Positions 21,178-33,902 are shown, counted from the first letter of the stretch. The stretch is DNA of 64,000 nucleotides from Papaver somniferum (GCF_003573695.1 NC_039361.1:87624149-87688148); one strand, 5' to 3'. Translations and numbers: made by a program. The notes: generated by a model not told the origin, from the sequence alone.

Positions 21178-23983
21178 TGAAAGACGAGGGTACCCAAATA
21201 TACCTAAATCTAAAACTTTTCCACCTATAAGTCCTTTATCCGAAAGTGATTGTCTATGGACCGAGTCGAGACAGTACAACTAATCGGTTCACACTTCGTG
21301 TGATCGTCTATGAATACGAGATCGAGACAATACAACAACGAAGTATGTTTACTTGATAAAAGGTTCAGACTTAACCAAACACAATAGGATTGCTATCAAG
21401 TAAATAAGAATTAACGTTTCTGTAATTTACTTTAAATTATAATAACAACAATTATAATTGCGGAAAATAAAAGTAAATGACACGGCAAGATTTTGTTAAC
21501 GAGGAAACTACAAATGCATAAAAACCCCGGAATCTTATCCAGAATTGAATACTCTCAGGGTTAAGCCGCTATACAAAATAATACCAACTTCGTATAGTTG
21601 AGACCAAGCAACTAAACCTATAGTTCACCTAGTTCCGTTTGTATCCCTACGCCTCCAACTTGAAATAAGTCACGCACTTAGAACAATTCCTTTTGTTCGT
21701 ATTCCAAACAGTAAAGGAACAACAAATATGTTCGGTAACAACTCTTTTCAACCAAGTGATATGAGTTCGAAAAAAGGCTCTTCCGTTTATCCCAATAAAC
21801 TCCTTTGTCAGGTCCTTAGATCTATCCAATAACAATTACCAAAGTAATTGTCAAGATTTTGCAATCAATACTTTTAATCACAAAGAATAGTATTGATGCC
21901 GATCTACTCAACTAATCATTCCATTCTATCACAAGGTTAAATCGATTATAGTTGGATCCTCTTTACCCGAAACAAGTATTGTGCACACCAAAGATTATGA
22001 ACCCAAATCAGAAATCTTCTTCGTCTTCAAATCTTCTTAGATCTTCACTAAATACCTGCACCCAATCAAGTTGAATCTCTTGTGATCAATCACATACAGA
22101 ATGGAGTCTGTTAACAACGGATTATCACAAGACTTTTTTAGATCTACAAACATTCTAAAGATCCACGTCGAAACTTCGATATTGTTTGAATGAATCTTAT
22201 ATCAGAAGAGAAGATTATCAAGCATAAACAAACTAGGTGCAATCAAAGTTCAACAACCGTTAGTCAATCAAATCAATCGAAAACAAAAGATAAACTGAAA
22301 TTATCTAGTTTCCCACTAACGGTACTAATAGATCTTCTCAATCCCAAAGAAGTCTTTAAACCGAGCGGTCGTAAGAGATTTCGCCTAATTAGGTTATTTT
22401 CCTCTCCGAATAGGAGGCTCCACAAGTAACAACACAACTAGGTAGTTTTGCTGGCTCTGAGGATTAGTTTGCTCGTATGCAAACTTCAATATTTATAGAC
22501 CAAGGAAGTTTGGACACCAAGGAATTTCAAAAAAAGAAAATATTCTCAAGATATGCAATATATTACCAAATTCGGCTTCCATAATTTCTGGAAATGCTTT
22601 GTCCAAATATTGACCGAAATCTCTTAGAAAATCTCCAACTAGTAAATGCACATTACTAATTTTTATTTTCCAAATATAAAATTAAAAACCTTAATTAAAA
22701 GATTCTCAATTTAGTTTCGATCCGGGATTCTCCTTTAGCTATTAAGGAATATCATTAAACAATAAAAGGTAAGCGTTGTTGCGCATGTTCAAAGTATGTC
22801 GACATCTTTACCTTGTAAGTTCTTTTTCATACTTACAATCTTAGAACCGATTTTCCACACTTCCAAACAAGTTTAGAATTGGTTCATCTGACTTCCAAGA
22901 ACTACGTGATTGATTAACATATCAAATCACCAAACATGGGTTTCACGGTTCTACCAAAACAAGTTTTGGTTATACCTCCATGTGGGTACTAGAATTAGTC
23001 ACGCTAGTTACCAAAACTTGGTTGACTAGGTACTAGGATCGGTTCCCACATATATATGGTATCTAACTTGTATTTGGTGCAGATGTCCATAGGATCAGTT
23101 CCCAATGTCTAAAAACGTGTTGCACATGTTCATAGGATCGGTTCCCAATAACTAGAAACTTGTTGCACCTCTTACAAGGATCGACTCCCCTTTTGTGATA
23201 GGTTGCACCTCTTACTAGGATCGGTTCCCCTTTGCCTAGAGTTGGTCATACCAATTACAACAAATCGATCATACTATCTCAGGTGATTACTTAAGATCGG
23301 TTTCACTAATAAAAGTCATATCAATGCAAAAGTCAGGACTTGTGAATAGTTTTACCAAGAACATAAGCAAGTCATGAGTGGTTATACTAAACACACATAT
23401 TCGTAATTCAAAAGATTTTCAATGAATAACAATATCAACAATCCTAGCGATTTCCCTTTCGATTCATAACACAAGTTTATGAATTGTACTTCCTTTAAAC
23501 TAATGTAAAAACATTATTTTCTAGGACGAAATCTTCACCTCATACCCATACATAATCACAATAGCATTCATACGATTATGTCGATGTCTTATATACGAAG
23601 TTCAAAAGATAAGCGTTATACTTCGTATTGTATTCCTTAATACTATGTATAACTAGAGTATAATCATTCATAGCTTCGCAGTTATGTTTTCAATATGCAC
23701 GACTTGAAAGATACGTTAGGGAATGAAACAGTTCAAGTCAAATATTACTAACCTCAAGTGGAAGGATGATGTCGTCGTTGTAGCTCCTTACTTCTTCACA
23801 TACTTCAAGTCTTCACGTAATACTTGTAATGTCTCATATCCTAATACTTTCTAGCTAATCTATACGAAGTTGACTCTAGTACATAATCAAGAGACTCTTA
23901 ACATGAGTTTTGCTTCACTAAAATATGACAACCAAACTTGACATGCCAACGCTTGGTGAGTTCAAACGAGCTATGCTCTAACA
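21178..23983 (-). repeat. B2 5' LTR, about 2.81 kb (complete)
   Basis: TGTTAGAGCATAGCTCG on minus at 23983 to CTTTCA at 21178. This is the only full-length family-B LTR in the window and the reference for the others. A TATA-like box reads TATAAATAT on minus at 22489-22497. Open frames 21647-21835 and 22190-22429 are LTR-internal and incidental. Confidence 0.9.
22489..22497 (-). promoter_or_regulatory. TATA-like box in B2 LTR
   Basis: TATAAATAT on minus, conserved at 47132-47140 and 63944-63952 on plus in the other family-B LTRs. Confidence 0.6.
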
Positions 23984-24288
23984 GAATCCAATGTTCAAGG
24001 AAGAAAAAGGAGAAATGCTCGAATGATGAAAAAGGTTCATACTCTAACTGTATTTTATCTTTTTGTCAAAATGATAATAACTTTAGGGATATGGTGAAAG
24101 ATTTCATTAACAAAAGAAATGATTTAAAATCTCAAATCATGTTCTCCTTAGAAAAGATAGCTCATTATGGACAAATGTTATATCTGACAAACAACATCTT
24201 GTGTGATCTAAAAAGAGAACTTAGTAAGTTAATTGATATTTCTAAATATTTGGAAGAATTAAATGATCCCATAATTAATGGGTTCTGA
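23984..24288 (+). pseudogene. D0 partial ORF with basic N-side and coiled-coil-like end
   Basis: An open frame of ~100 codons enters from the B2 boundary: CSRKKKEKCSNDEKG, then FRDMVKDFINKRNDLKSQI and LCDLKRELSKLIDISKYLEE. The lysine/arginine run followed by a Leu-rich helix parallels the end of the D ORF (29470-29664) and the A1 ORF at 42470-42793, so it is probably the C-terminal part of the same class of element protein. Function unknown. Confidence 0.5.
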
Positions 24289-25131
24289 GAATGAATTCAG
24301 TAGATGCTCTGAGAAAGATCTATAATATTTAGGAAACTTCTTATGAGAATTTATTCTTGTGCTTTTAAGAAGGATAACTAGGGCTTGGAATAAAAATTAT
24401 TGTGATTCCACATAGCTATTGTCAACGTTCTTCATCTTGCAATGTTTTTAGATTTTTTATTTAAATTCTAAGTTATTTGGAAGATGATTTTGTAGTATTA
24501 ATCTTTATTGGTTTTATATATTGTAAAAGTAAGTTTATTCTGTCACTATGCAAATATTGATGGAAAATATAATGAGCTTTTGGATTATATGTCAAAGGTT
24601 AAGTTTATGGTATCATTATGCAAATTTTGATGAAAAGGAGAATGAACCTTTGAATATTCCACAATATTGATCTTCCCATGATCCACTTTATGTGAACGTA
24701 TTGTATGACTCCGTAATTTTTCTTATGTTGAGCATTTCCGACTAAATTAATCATTAAGGTTCCTTTGTGTTTAATTTAATTGAGTTTTCTGGATACAAAT
24801 TCATGTTTCATGTGATTTGTTAATGTCCAAAGAAATCTTTCTTTTCTTGTGAAAGTAAGGTCGCTCTTGTTGTTCCTTTTGGGAATGACATTTTTTGGGG
24901 GAGACTTCTTAATTGAACTTGTGCTTAATTGTCAAATCTTTGTGGGGAGTACGTCTGTGTAATGTTGTAGGAGTTATCATGTATATTTATTAACTCATTC
25001 GTGAATACACTAAGTTTATACTATGTGAAATCATCGAAAAAAAGTTGATATGTTCTCTTTTAGTCATGAAGTATCTCTATGAGAATTTCATTATGATCCC
25101 ATAATTTTTGCACCTTTGCCAATTTATATTG

Positions 25132-25239
25132 ACAAAAAGGGGGAGACTTATTTTGTAGTTCACACTACATACATATGGTTTACGAATCATTAAGGGGGAG
25201 TGATTTTCTTTGTGAGACGAAGTATTGACTAAGGGGGAG
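25132..25239 (+). other. D0 polypurine tract cluster
   Basis: Three tracts: ACAAAAAGGGGGAGA at 25132-25146, AAGGGGGAG at 25192-25200 and again at 25231-25239. The equivalents in D, A1, B1 and B2 sit at matching distances before the 3' LTR. Confidence 0.7.
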
Positions 25240-26184
25240 TGATACATATCACCATAGTATTATTGTCAAATTTGTGGTACAATTGAACTTTGATGTTGTG
25301 TGATAATACTATGATACTATATAACAATATGAAAACAATCTTGTTGATTATTTTTATAGCTACGGATCTTCAACAACAATGATGCTGGGTCGAACACATT
25401 CAGAGTCACTAGAATATTTTGAGCGGCAAAGAAGTCAAGTAATGTTGAAGAACCAAGGAAATCAAGCATGATGTATGAGAATATACAAAGTCTCATTTAT
25501 TTTTTAATCCATATGTATTGATAGTTTTATCAATCAATTGACAAAAGTGCTAGAGCACTGCTCGGTCGAACTCGCAAGCGTTGCTATCTCAAGCTTGTTT
25601 GTCAAGTTTAGTGATCAAAACTATAAGTCTTGATTTCTAGTATACTTATAGTAATGTCTCGGACTAGGATAGTTTGTGTAGTTGAGCTTTAGACTTCATG
25701 GCGTTCATCGATTGAATACAAAGAACTACTAAGGAGAGCTTGTGGAACTTCATCAACAAAAGGTATGTGGAGACTGAAACTCATCTATCACTCGGAAAGT
25801 CTATTTCTACTCTATCTCCTTTCTTGAGACAAAAGTCGTATTACTATATAGTATTCGATTATACACATTTCATATTTCGAGTTGAGTTTAACTCGCTTAC
25901 ATATTTCTCGAAATATGTGTTGGTAAGATTTTGCTTTAACCAAGTTCATCTTATATTCTTGACGAAAGTCAAAAGATAATCATATGAAAATCGCCTGGTA
26001 ACATCTTACATGATTTGTGTGATACAATCATTTGATGTAGACTCGGAATGTTTCATATTGATTATTTCAATATCTTGAAAATCGCTTTGATGGTAATAGT
26101 TAGTGAAAACAACTATTGTCATCCTCTCAGAAAGTTTCAATGATTGAAATAGATTTTAGAACACTTAACCATAATTGGATTATA

Positions 26185-26450
26185 TACATAGTATGCGCAC
26201 TTGCACATATGCTGATCCAAGACCGGTATAGTATGCATATCCGTATGCAGGTAAAGTCCGAGAGACTTGGTATGCGTACACGTATGCGTACTGGCGAACT
26301 CATTTGAAGTCGGGGAACTTTTGTATGCGTACCCGTACGCGTACTAATTCAACTGTTGTTTTGGATGTGTGATAGTATGCGTACCCGTTCACATACTGTC
26401 GGACACAGTCCAAGTCCGGCTACTTAAGTATGCGTAACTGTTTGCATACT
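26185..26450 (+). repeat. TATGCGTAC repeat cassette in D LTR
   Basis: About ten variants of TATGCGTACCCGTATGCGTACT occur in ~265 bp, partly palindromic (GTATGCGTAC). The same cassette type occurs in the D' LTR at 33830-33902 and 37099-37280. Confidence 0.75.
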
Positions 26451-26928
26451 TGAGTGGGTTAAGTTCAAGAATCGGTTTGTACATGAACTAATACATGTAT
26501 ATACATAATAAGGAATGCAATCTTTTTCAAACCGTGGCTATAATTTTCATGACTTGATTCGAGTGAATCAAAATCGGTTTTGATTCAATTGTGTCTTGTA
26601 TACTTCTATGAGAATATAAACAATTTGAAAACTCTATAACTAGTTTCATTTGAGTCATTTAACCTAGTTGTGGTTAAGATGAATAAGGTTGATATGAAAG
26701 TGATCATATGGCTAACTTCGGTTAACTATTTTTGAGCTAACAAGGTGCACATGTTTAGGTACGGTTACTCATATCTAAAGAAGTCATTTTTCATTTGTGT
26801 GTAACAAGCTAAGTTCGATCTAACAGTTGAAAGATATTAGCTTGAGTCTAATCAGGTTTTCATCTAACGGCGAATATTGAATGCTTTGTTACCAAGGTAA
26901 CATCGATTGCAAACCCTGATTTGAAGAC

Positions 26929-26936
26929 TATATAAA
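26929..26936 (+). promoter_or_regulatory. TATA-like box in D LTR
   Basis: TATATAAA in the context GACTATATAAAGGAG, conserved in the A-type LTRs (39570, 45836). Confidence 0.65.
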
Positions 26937-27469
26937 GGAGAATCCGACGTGGTTCTAGAGGTGTAAGAAACGCGAATGTACCTTGATCAATGGGAGATTG
27001 ATTAGGGCTCAACTACATTCCAGTCCGAAGTTCACTTGGAGTAGGCTAGTGTCTGTAGCGGCTTAATACAGTGTAGTGTTCAAATCTGGACTAGGTCCCG
27101 GGGTTTTTCTGCATTAGCGATTTCCTCGTTAACAAAACTTCTGGTGTCTTTGTTATTCCTTTTTCGCATTATATTTTGTTATTATATAATAGAAATATCA
27201 CAGATTATGCGTTAAATTCAATCAGTTCTTGAATCCGGCCTTTGGGTTGGTGATTGAATTGATTGGCACTTGGATATTGGTTTATGATACCGTCCAAGTT
27301 ATTTCTCTTATTTAATCGGGCTCGCAAATTCCTATTTGTTTGATTGCGGATTGAATTGAGATGATTGAGTCTGATTGTATAGTTGATTCTCTTTGAATTA
27401 TATTGGGGTTGTCATACAGATTGCTAAGCGAAATATTGGGTGTGGTTGTTAGACCCACGCTTTTTCAAT

Positions 27470-27481
27470 TGGTATAAGAGC
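27470..27481 (+). other. D primer binding site (one mismatch)
   Basis: TGGTATAAGAGC, one base different from the initiator-Met PBS TGGTATCAGAGC, two bases after the LTR end. Confidence 0.85.
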
Positions 27482-27539
27482 AGCCAAACATTATAAACCT
27501 AATAATTTTGTGTTTGACTGATCCTTGAAGTCTGTCCCT

Positions 27540-28178
27540 ATGAGAAATTTCTTTGGGAAACTTGCTCTTGGCATCTGTAACGCACGTCAGAATACCTTAA
27601 AGACTGTTAAGATCTTATTAAACTTTAGACCTCTGATCTCTTATGATAATCTCGTTCCATCTAAGACTTTGGAAAACTTAGATGATGAGAAACAGTCTAA
27701 AGGAAAAATCAAAAGTTCTTCTAAGAAATATCGTTCGAGAAAACGTTGTCAACGCTCAAAGATATGGAATCTCACTAGATTTGCTCTTAATCTTTTTGAG
27801 AATTACTTTCGTGATGGATCAATTGACAAAGATCTATTTAGATCTTTTGAAAGCGTTTTTAAATTCTCAGAAAAACTTAATTCGATTGAGGAAAAGTATC
27901 TTTATAATAAAAGTTTTGTACCTGTCAAATCATGTACTCATAATGTACGAACCATGCTTACTACCTACTCATATGAAATTAATAAAAATATTTCCAATGA
28001 GTTTGATGTAGGCTCTAATTTTCGGAAAACGTCATTCCTCGGTCATAAGAAAAAGGTTTTAAAATAACCTATTAACCCTGAGTATCATCGTTACTATGAT
28101 TATACTTCTGGTACATTTCACAAATATCAACCAGAAAAAATGCATGAGGATCTCTCTGCACATTCAGCTGCTTGGTAG
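27540..28178 (+). pseudogene. D ORF1: basic gag-position protein, one internal stop
   Basis: The first ATG after the PBS is at 27540. The frame runs 176 codons to a TAA at 28065-28067 and then continues in the same frame for 36 more codons to a TAG at 28176. It has a strongly basic centre (KGKIKSSSKKYRSRKRCQRS), which could bind RNA, followed by helical sequence (LFRSFESVFKFSEKLNSIEE). No zinc knuckle. Position suggests a gag-like role, but the sequence is not one I recognise. Confidence 0.5.
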
Positions 28179-28670
28179 CAAGCTTGGCTCTACCCTATTT
28201 GTATATAACTTGTAATGGGGAAAGTAACGGTTTGATTATTTTTTGTGTTCAGGTTAATTTATTTTTAATCTTTTTTTTTATGAGAAAAATTTCTTGACAA
28301 GTTTTCTTTCTCTTTCCAAGGTTTATTAAAGTTATATATTTGTTTTCTACTATCCTTTTAAAGCAATGTATTGATCCTTTCAGTGTGCGAACCTTGGATG
28401 CTGAACATCTTAAGAAACCCTTCTTTCCTTTTCTGGGTCACGGTTCATGAACGGGTCCAAGCCCATTTTTGGGTGGTATAAGAAGCATGGTACGCGTATC
28501 CTTTTTCTTCCTTCTCTAGTCCGCGTATATGAACGATTCTAGGGTTCATGTTTTATCTCCATTAAAATTCTTCTTTGGAGATCCCAAAAGTGACCAAGGG
28601 TTTTATTCATATTCAAGGAGCTAATCAAGTAATTTCTTCCTTCTTCTTGTACTTTCATTTTGTAGGTCTT

Positions 28671-29664
28671 ATGGGAAATTTCAAGGTTTCAAAGAAGGAT
28701 TCAAAAAACTTGGCTTCATCATCTTCTAGCATGACTATACCTCAAAATCAAGATTCTATTAGAATTAGATTTGTCAGTGATTCTAGTAGTAAGATCTTTG
28801 AAAGGATTTCTTATAGTGGATTCATTCTAGAAAATAAAATGGATATGGTTAGTGGTCATAAAGAAGATTTGGTTTTCTTTGAAAAGTTTAATCTTGGAAA
28901 CATCTTTAATGGTCTTGGTGAAGGTTTTGACACTCTCACAAGAATCTTCTATGTTAACATCCATGATGTTGATTTTGATGACATGGAATTCAAGACCATG
29001 ATAAATAGATAAAGAATTCTTGTTAATAGAGAGTTGATTTCAAGAATTACCAAAATTCCTATAGGTAATTTTTCGCCTTCCTAGACTAAGCGGAGAAAGA
29101 CCATCCTATGAAACCATTTTTAATGGTCTTTGTGGTAAGAGTATTAATTGGATTGAAGGTCCTACTAACTATCTTAGCTTCGCCTTGATGTCGTTTGGAA
29201 AACTTGGTATATCTAATATTTGTCCCTCCACAATTGACAATTCTCGGTAGAATCGTGAGTTTGCGGAATTAGTCTATTACCTTGAATTGGGATCTCGAAG
29301 TCTTGATATTTGTGGTTTCATCATTCTTCAAATACTCTCAACGACATCATCCAACAAGAAGTTAAGCTTTCCTTGCTTAATTAAGCAAATTTTTCGAGCA
29401 TATTCTATTGCTTCCATTGTCAATTCCATTGGAACTCTCAAGCTTGTTCGTCCTTGTACTTTCAAACGTATGAAGGAAAATGCTTGCAAAAGGAAAAGAT
29501 GTGATTCCCTTGACGGTTCTTGTGATCCTACCACCTTGAGTCTTCTTCATAAAATTCACAAGGGTGTGTGTAAGATCAATTCCAAGATAAAATGCGTGCA
29601 CGAGAAATTATGTGTGATTGGCACTAAGTTTCCCGAGATCAAGGAAGATATGGATAGGATTTAA
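28671..29664 (+). pseudogene. D ORF2 resembling the putative plant transposon protein domain
   Basis: I place the start at the ATG at 28671 (MGNFKVSKKDSKN). The first frame reaches GFDTLTRIFYVNIHDVDFDD and a stop at 29010, after which the same frame still reads RILVNRELISRITKIPIG. A shifted frame continues with WIEGPTNYLSFALMSFG, and the 29287-29664 frame has ICGFIILQILSTTSSNKKL and FPCLIKQIFRAYSI. This order (short FYxNL segment, LSPExI-like segment, FPxLIxxL segment) is what I know from the putative plant transposon protein domain found in many plant retroelement ORFs. The end has KRKRCDSLDGS and a helical tail. At least three stops or shifts. Confidence 0.6.
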
Positions 29665-31078
29665 GCCTCTTGGATGGTTTCCGATGATGAAGATGTCGAT
29701 TAAATTCTTTATCTGTTGGTTTTCTTGTTTTTTCTAGGAAACTTCTTATGAGAATTTATTCTTGTGTTTTAAGAAGGATAACTAGGGTTTGGAATAGCCA
29801 TTATCGTGAGTATACATAGTTATTTACAACGATTTTAATCTTCCAATATTTTTAGATTTATTTATTTAAATTCTAAAGTTTATTTGGAAGATGATTTTGC
29901 AGTATTAATCATTATGGTTTCATATATTGCAACTTGTTATGGGATATGTGTGTTTGCGTCCGTGAACTATGATTGTCCCATACATGTCAAAAGTTATGTC
30001 TTTCATATGTCAATATTGGTAAAAGATTGAATGAACTTTTGACAAACAAAAGTTAAGCCTATTATGTCAATATGTAAATATTGATGGAAGATAAGATGAA
30101 CTTTTGTTTACAAAGATTAACTCTATTATATGTCTCTATGCAAATATTGATTAAAAATAGAACGAATCTTTGAATATTTTGCAGTATTGGTCCTTCCCTG
30201 ATCCACATTTTTGTGTAAATACTGTGCGGCTCCGTAAGTCTTCTTAAGTGAGCATTTCCGATTAAATTAATCACGGGTTCTCTTGTGGTTAATTTAATTG
30301 AGAATTTTGGATACAAATTCATGTTTCATGTAATTTTTTAATGTCCAAAGAAATCCTTCTTTTCTTGTGAAAGTAAGGTCGCAAATGTTGTTCTTTCGGG
30401 AATGACATTTTATGGGGGAGAGTTCTTAATTGAACTTGTGCTTTATTGCCAAATCTTTGTGGGGAGTGTGGCTGTGGAATATTATAGGAGTTATATTGTA
30501 TGCTTATAAACTCCTTGATACATGCATTTATTTTCGGATATATGATTGCATCTAAACAAAGTTGATATGTTTTTCTCTTTTGGTCTTGACGTATCTCTAT
30601 GGAAATTTTATTAGGATCCCATTAGGTTTCGTACCTTTGCCAATTTTATTGACAAAAAGGGGGAGAATTAATGTGTAGTTCACACTACAAATACATATGG
30701 TTTACGGATCATTATGTAAGGGGGGTGGTTTTCATGTGAGATGAAGTATTGACTAAGGGGGATTGATACATATCACCATCGTATTGTTGTCAAAGTTGTG
30801 ATACAATTGGACTTTGATGTTGTGTAATAATACTATGGCATTGTACAACAATGATTGAGAGCAAATGTTTTCTCATTGTTATAGCTATGGATCTTCAACA
30901 ACAATGATGTTGAGTTGAACACCTTTAGAATCATGGAGTACTTGGAAGTGACGAAGATTTCGAGTAATGTTGAAGAACCAAGGAGATCAAACATTTGGAT
31001 GAGAAGCTAAAAAGTCTATTTATTTTGTAATCCATATGTATTGATAGTTCTGTCACCAAAATTGACAAAGGGGGAGAT
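29665..31078 (+). other. D 3' noncoding region with purine tracts
   Basis: Closely matches D0 (24320-25547) and, more distantly, A1 (42840-44521). Purine tracts: 30652-30666 (ACAAAAAGGGGGAGA), 30718-30726, 30755-30762, and the terminal AAAGGGGGAGA at 31067-31077 next to the LTR. Confidence 0.75.
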
Positions 31079-31740
31079 TGTTAGAGCAATGCTCGGTCGA
31101 ACTCGCAAGCATTGTTATCTCAAGCTTGTTTATCAAGTTAAGTGGTCAAAACTATAAGTCTTCATTTCTAGTCTACTTATATCAATGTCTCGGACTACTT
31201 ATAGCTTGAGTCTAATCAGGTTTTCATCTGACGGTGAATATTGAATGCTTTGTTACCAATGTAGCATTGATTGCAAAACGTGATTTGAAGACTATATAAA
31301 GGAGAAATCTAGCAACTGGGAGACCTAATCCCCACACCTCCTGTGTGATACTAGTTGCGACTAGAGTCGATTCTCCTTTAACCTTAGGTTTTTCACGAAA
31401 CCCTGTAGGTTAACGACTTGACGAATTCATTGGGATTGTGAAGCCAGACCCAACTATTTTCTCTGTAATTGCGTGTTCTGATATTTCCATGTTCTATCGT
31501 ATTGAGTGTTATCTTCTCTAAGATTTTCTCGAGATTGATTCTCCGATAGGCAAGATAAAAAGTAGCCACAAACATCTTTGTCTCATTGTTTGTGATTCTA
31601 CAATATCTTGTTTCGCTACCATACGATTAAGATTATTGTGAAATGATTGATATTTCTAGGTTGTTCTTATGGAATATAAGTCCGGTATATCTTGGTTCCT
31701 GTTCACCTTGATTTATCAAAAGACTGAACAAAACTCATAG
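31079..31740 (+). repeat. D 3' LTR with internal deletion, truncated
   Basis: Starts TGTTAGAGCAATGCTCGG. At about 31200 it jumps from the sequence after CTCGGACTA to the AGCTTGAGTCTAATCAGG block, missing roughly 1.2 kb (including the repeat cassette) relative to 25548-27467. It stops at 31740 where an inverted E-family fragment begins. Confidence 0.8.
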
Positions 31741-33194
31741 TTCATGTTCACCTAATAATCGATCAAAATTAGGGTTTCAAACCAAATGCTCTGCAAATCA
31801 TAATTCTGAGCAAGTTCAAACACTAATAATTTTATGTTGATCTAGTAATCAAAATCTTAATTAATTATACAATATTCGGTCCATCTACCAGTATTTTTAA
31901 TTAATATTTTATTTGGTCTCGCTACCAATAATCATCAAACGAGCAATATTTGCTTTGCTCATCTATCAACACTAAATTGCTTAAGTTAGTAAAATACACG
32001 GTCAACCGAGTTCAGAACCCACTTCTAGCAATATTGATTCAACTATCAATATTCAATTGCTCGACCGAGCAATGTTCCTCATGTTGATTCAACTATCAAC
32101 ATTCGCTCATCTATTAACATTTCATTGATTTATCAACCAATATTTGTTCGTCAGTCGACCATTATACTCTCTTTTCTTCGACAATTCATGACACAGACAA
32201 GTGCTCAACAATATTTCCTGTTAACAGTTCCTTGATCGAGCAATCTCATTGAACACGCGTCGATTAAAGTTATCAAAACATTATTATTACCTCAATTGGT
32301 TAAATGATGTATCATAATCCATCAAGACTCAACGTCTGTGCATTATCTTACTTCAACTGGTAAAATGATATACCATAATTCATGAAGACTCAACGTCTTT
32401 TCATCATTGTGTCCCAGCAGACACCTTACGATCAAACCATGAGTCTCAGAGCATACCACATTCATTCATTATGCTCGAATCATCAAGGATAAGACTCATC
32501 GTTTAGTCAAGTCAACAACTGACTAATTAAATACATGTCTTCCTTGCAGACTCCACATTCATGAGACATCAATCATGTCACATGGAGGGATATTCACTAG
32601 GGTTTTGGTCTGGCGGCCTATGACACGTGTGTACAACCATGATGATAAATGTGAGTAACTCATGCAAGCAGTTGAGGGAGTTAGCAAAGTAGTGGATGGA
32701 AAATCAACCAAGCCTTCGCGCGACGTGGAACTGGTTTTACCACAATTTCCCACTTTTCCACTTTTTCACTCCAGCAACCGTCACACTTACTGACATAAAT
32801 GTGTCTACTATTTTTGTAATATAAATAATTTTCTGAATCCACGATTGAACAAGAAGAATAATCGTCTAACCATGAATTCTCATATGAACAAGAACTCTCA
32901 ACATTGAAGAATTCAATCAATCAATCAGAACTTACTCTAAATCACAATCCTTTATCATCATTGATCTCACACACTTCTCATCTTCGCTCCTAAAGATCGA
33001 CCTTCATCCCTCTTTGTGACCGAATTGACTATGGAACGGCCATTGTCTTGGTTTAGGCTGGAGTCCTACAAATTGATCTCTCGAAAGCATTGCATCTGTT
33101 TGAAACAGGTTTAGGAAATTTTCTCGTTCAAGGAGTCTCCGCACGCACGCTCAAGCCTCCGCTTTCCTAAAAAACCAGCAAATCGTTTTCACCG
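31741..33194 (-). mobile_element. E': inverted fragment of the E-family LTR
   Basis: Reverse complement matches E from its start (about 33912) to about 35090, for example AACGATTTGCTGG, AGGACTCCAGCCTAAACCAAG, GGCCGCCAGACC and CCCTAATTTTGATCGATT. It therefore holds the first ~1.2-1.45 kb of an E LTR on minus. The remainder is missing, and both edges touch A/D-type LTR sequence. Confidence 0.8.
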
Positions 33195-33897
33195 TGTTAT
33201 AGCATTGCTCGATCAAACTCGCAAGCGTTGCTATCTCAAGCATGTTTGTCAAGTTTAGTTGCCAAAACTATAAGTCTTTATTTCTAGTCTAATTATAGCT
33301 AAGTCTCGGGTTAGGATAGTAAGTGTAGTTGAGCATTAGACTTCACGGCGTTCATCGATTGAAAACGAAGAACTACTAAGGGGAGCTTGTGGAATTTCAT
33401 CAAGAAAAGGTATGTGCAAACTTGAACTCATATATAACCGAATAGTCTATCTACTCTATCTCCTATTTGAGACAAAAGTCGTATAACTATATAGACTTTG
33501 ATTATGCACATTTGATATTTCGAGTTAAGTTTAACTCACTTACACATTTCTTGAAATATGTGTTGGTAAGCTTTCTCTTTAACCAAGTTCATCTTATATT
33601 CTTGACGAAATTCAAAAGGTGATCATGTGAAAAATCGCATGGTAACATCTTACATGATTTGTGTGAGACAGTCATCTGATGTAGACTCGGAATGTTTCGT
33701 ATTGATCATTCGATCACATGAAAATTTCTTTGAAGCTAATAGTTTGTGTGAGACAACTATTGTCATCTTCTAAGAATGTTTCAATGATTGAAATAGGAGT
33801 TTAGAATAATCAACCATGATTGGATATATCACAGTGTGCGTACTTGTATGCTAAACTGTTGCATGTTATTCCAAGTCCGGGAACCATAATATGCATA

Positions 33898-33902
33898 CCC
33901 GT
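33898..33902 (+). repeat. E left target-site duplication
   Basis: CCCGT, paired with CCCAT at 37094-37098 on the other side of E (one mismatch). Both lie in the TATGCATACCCG context of the host LTR. Confidence 0.6.

Larger units (their letters stand above)
16712..23983 (-). mobile_element. B2: family-B LTR element with non-gag payload
   Basis: On minus: 5' LTR 23983-21178, PBS, three overlapping unrecognised ORFs, a long noncoding 3' region with polypurine tracts, then the start of the 3' LTR (17875-16712), cut off by the G1 LTR. LTRs and 3' region match B1 (46972-64000), but the coding region does not. It has no RT, integrase, protease or knuckle, so it is non-autonomous. Confidence 0.85.
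23984..25547 (+). mobile_element. D0: 3' half of a family-D element interior
   Basis: From about 24320 it matches the 3' region of element D (29735-31065). The left part was cut when B2 inserted at 23983. A short ORF end and three purine tracts precede the LTR at 25548. The terminal GGGGAGATT of the usual purine tract is deleted next to that LTR. Confidence 0.8.
25548..27467 (+). repeat. D LTR between two interiors, about 1.92 kb
   Basis: Starts TGCTAGAGCACTGCTCGG (TGTTAG changed to TGCTAG) and ends GCTTTTTCA. It lies downstream of the D0 interior and upstream of the D interior, so it serves as 3' LTR of one and 5' LTR of the other. TATA-like box at 26929-26936. The repeat cassette is built from TATGCGTAC motifs. 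Confidence 0.88.
27468..31078 (+). mobile_element. D interior: LTR element with plant transposon-domain ORF, no pol
   Basis: PBS, two decayed ORFs and a 1.4-kb noncoding 3' region with purine tracts lie between LTRs at 25548-27467 and 31079-31740. No protease, integrase or RT sequence is present, so it is non-autonomous. Confidence 0.85.
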
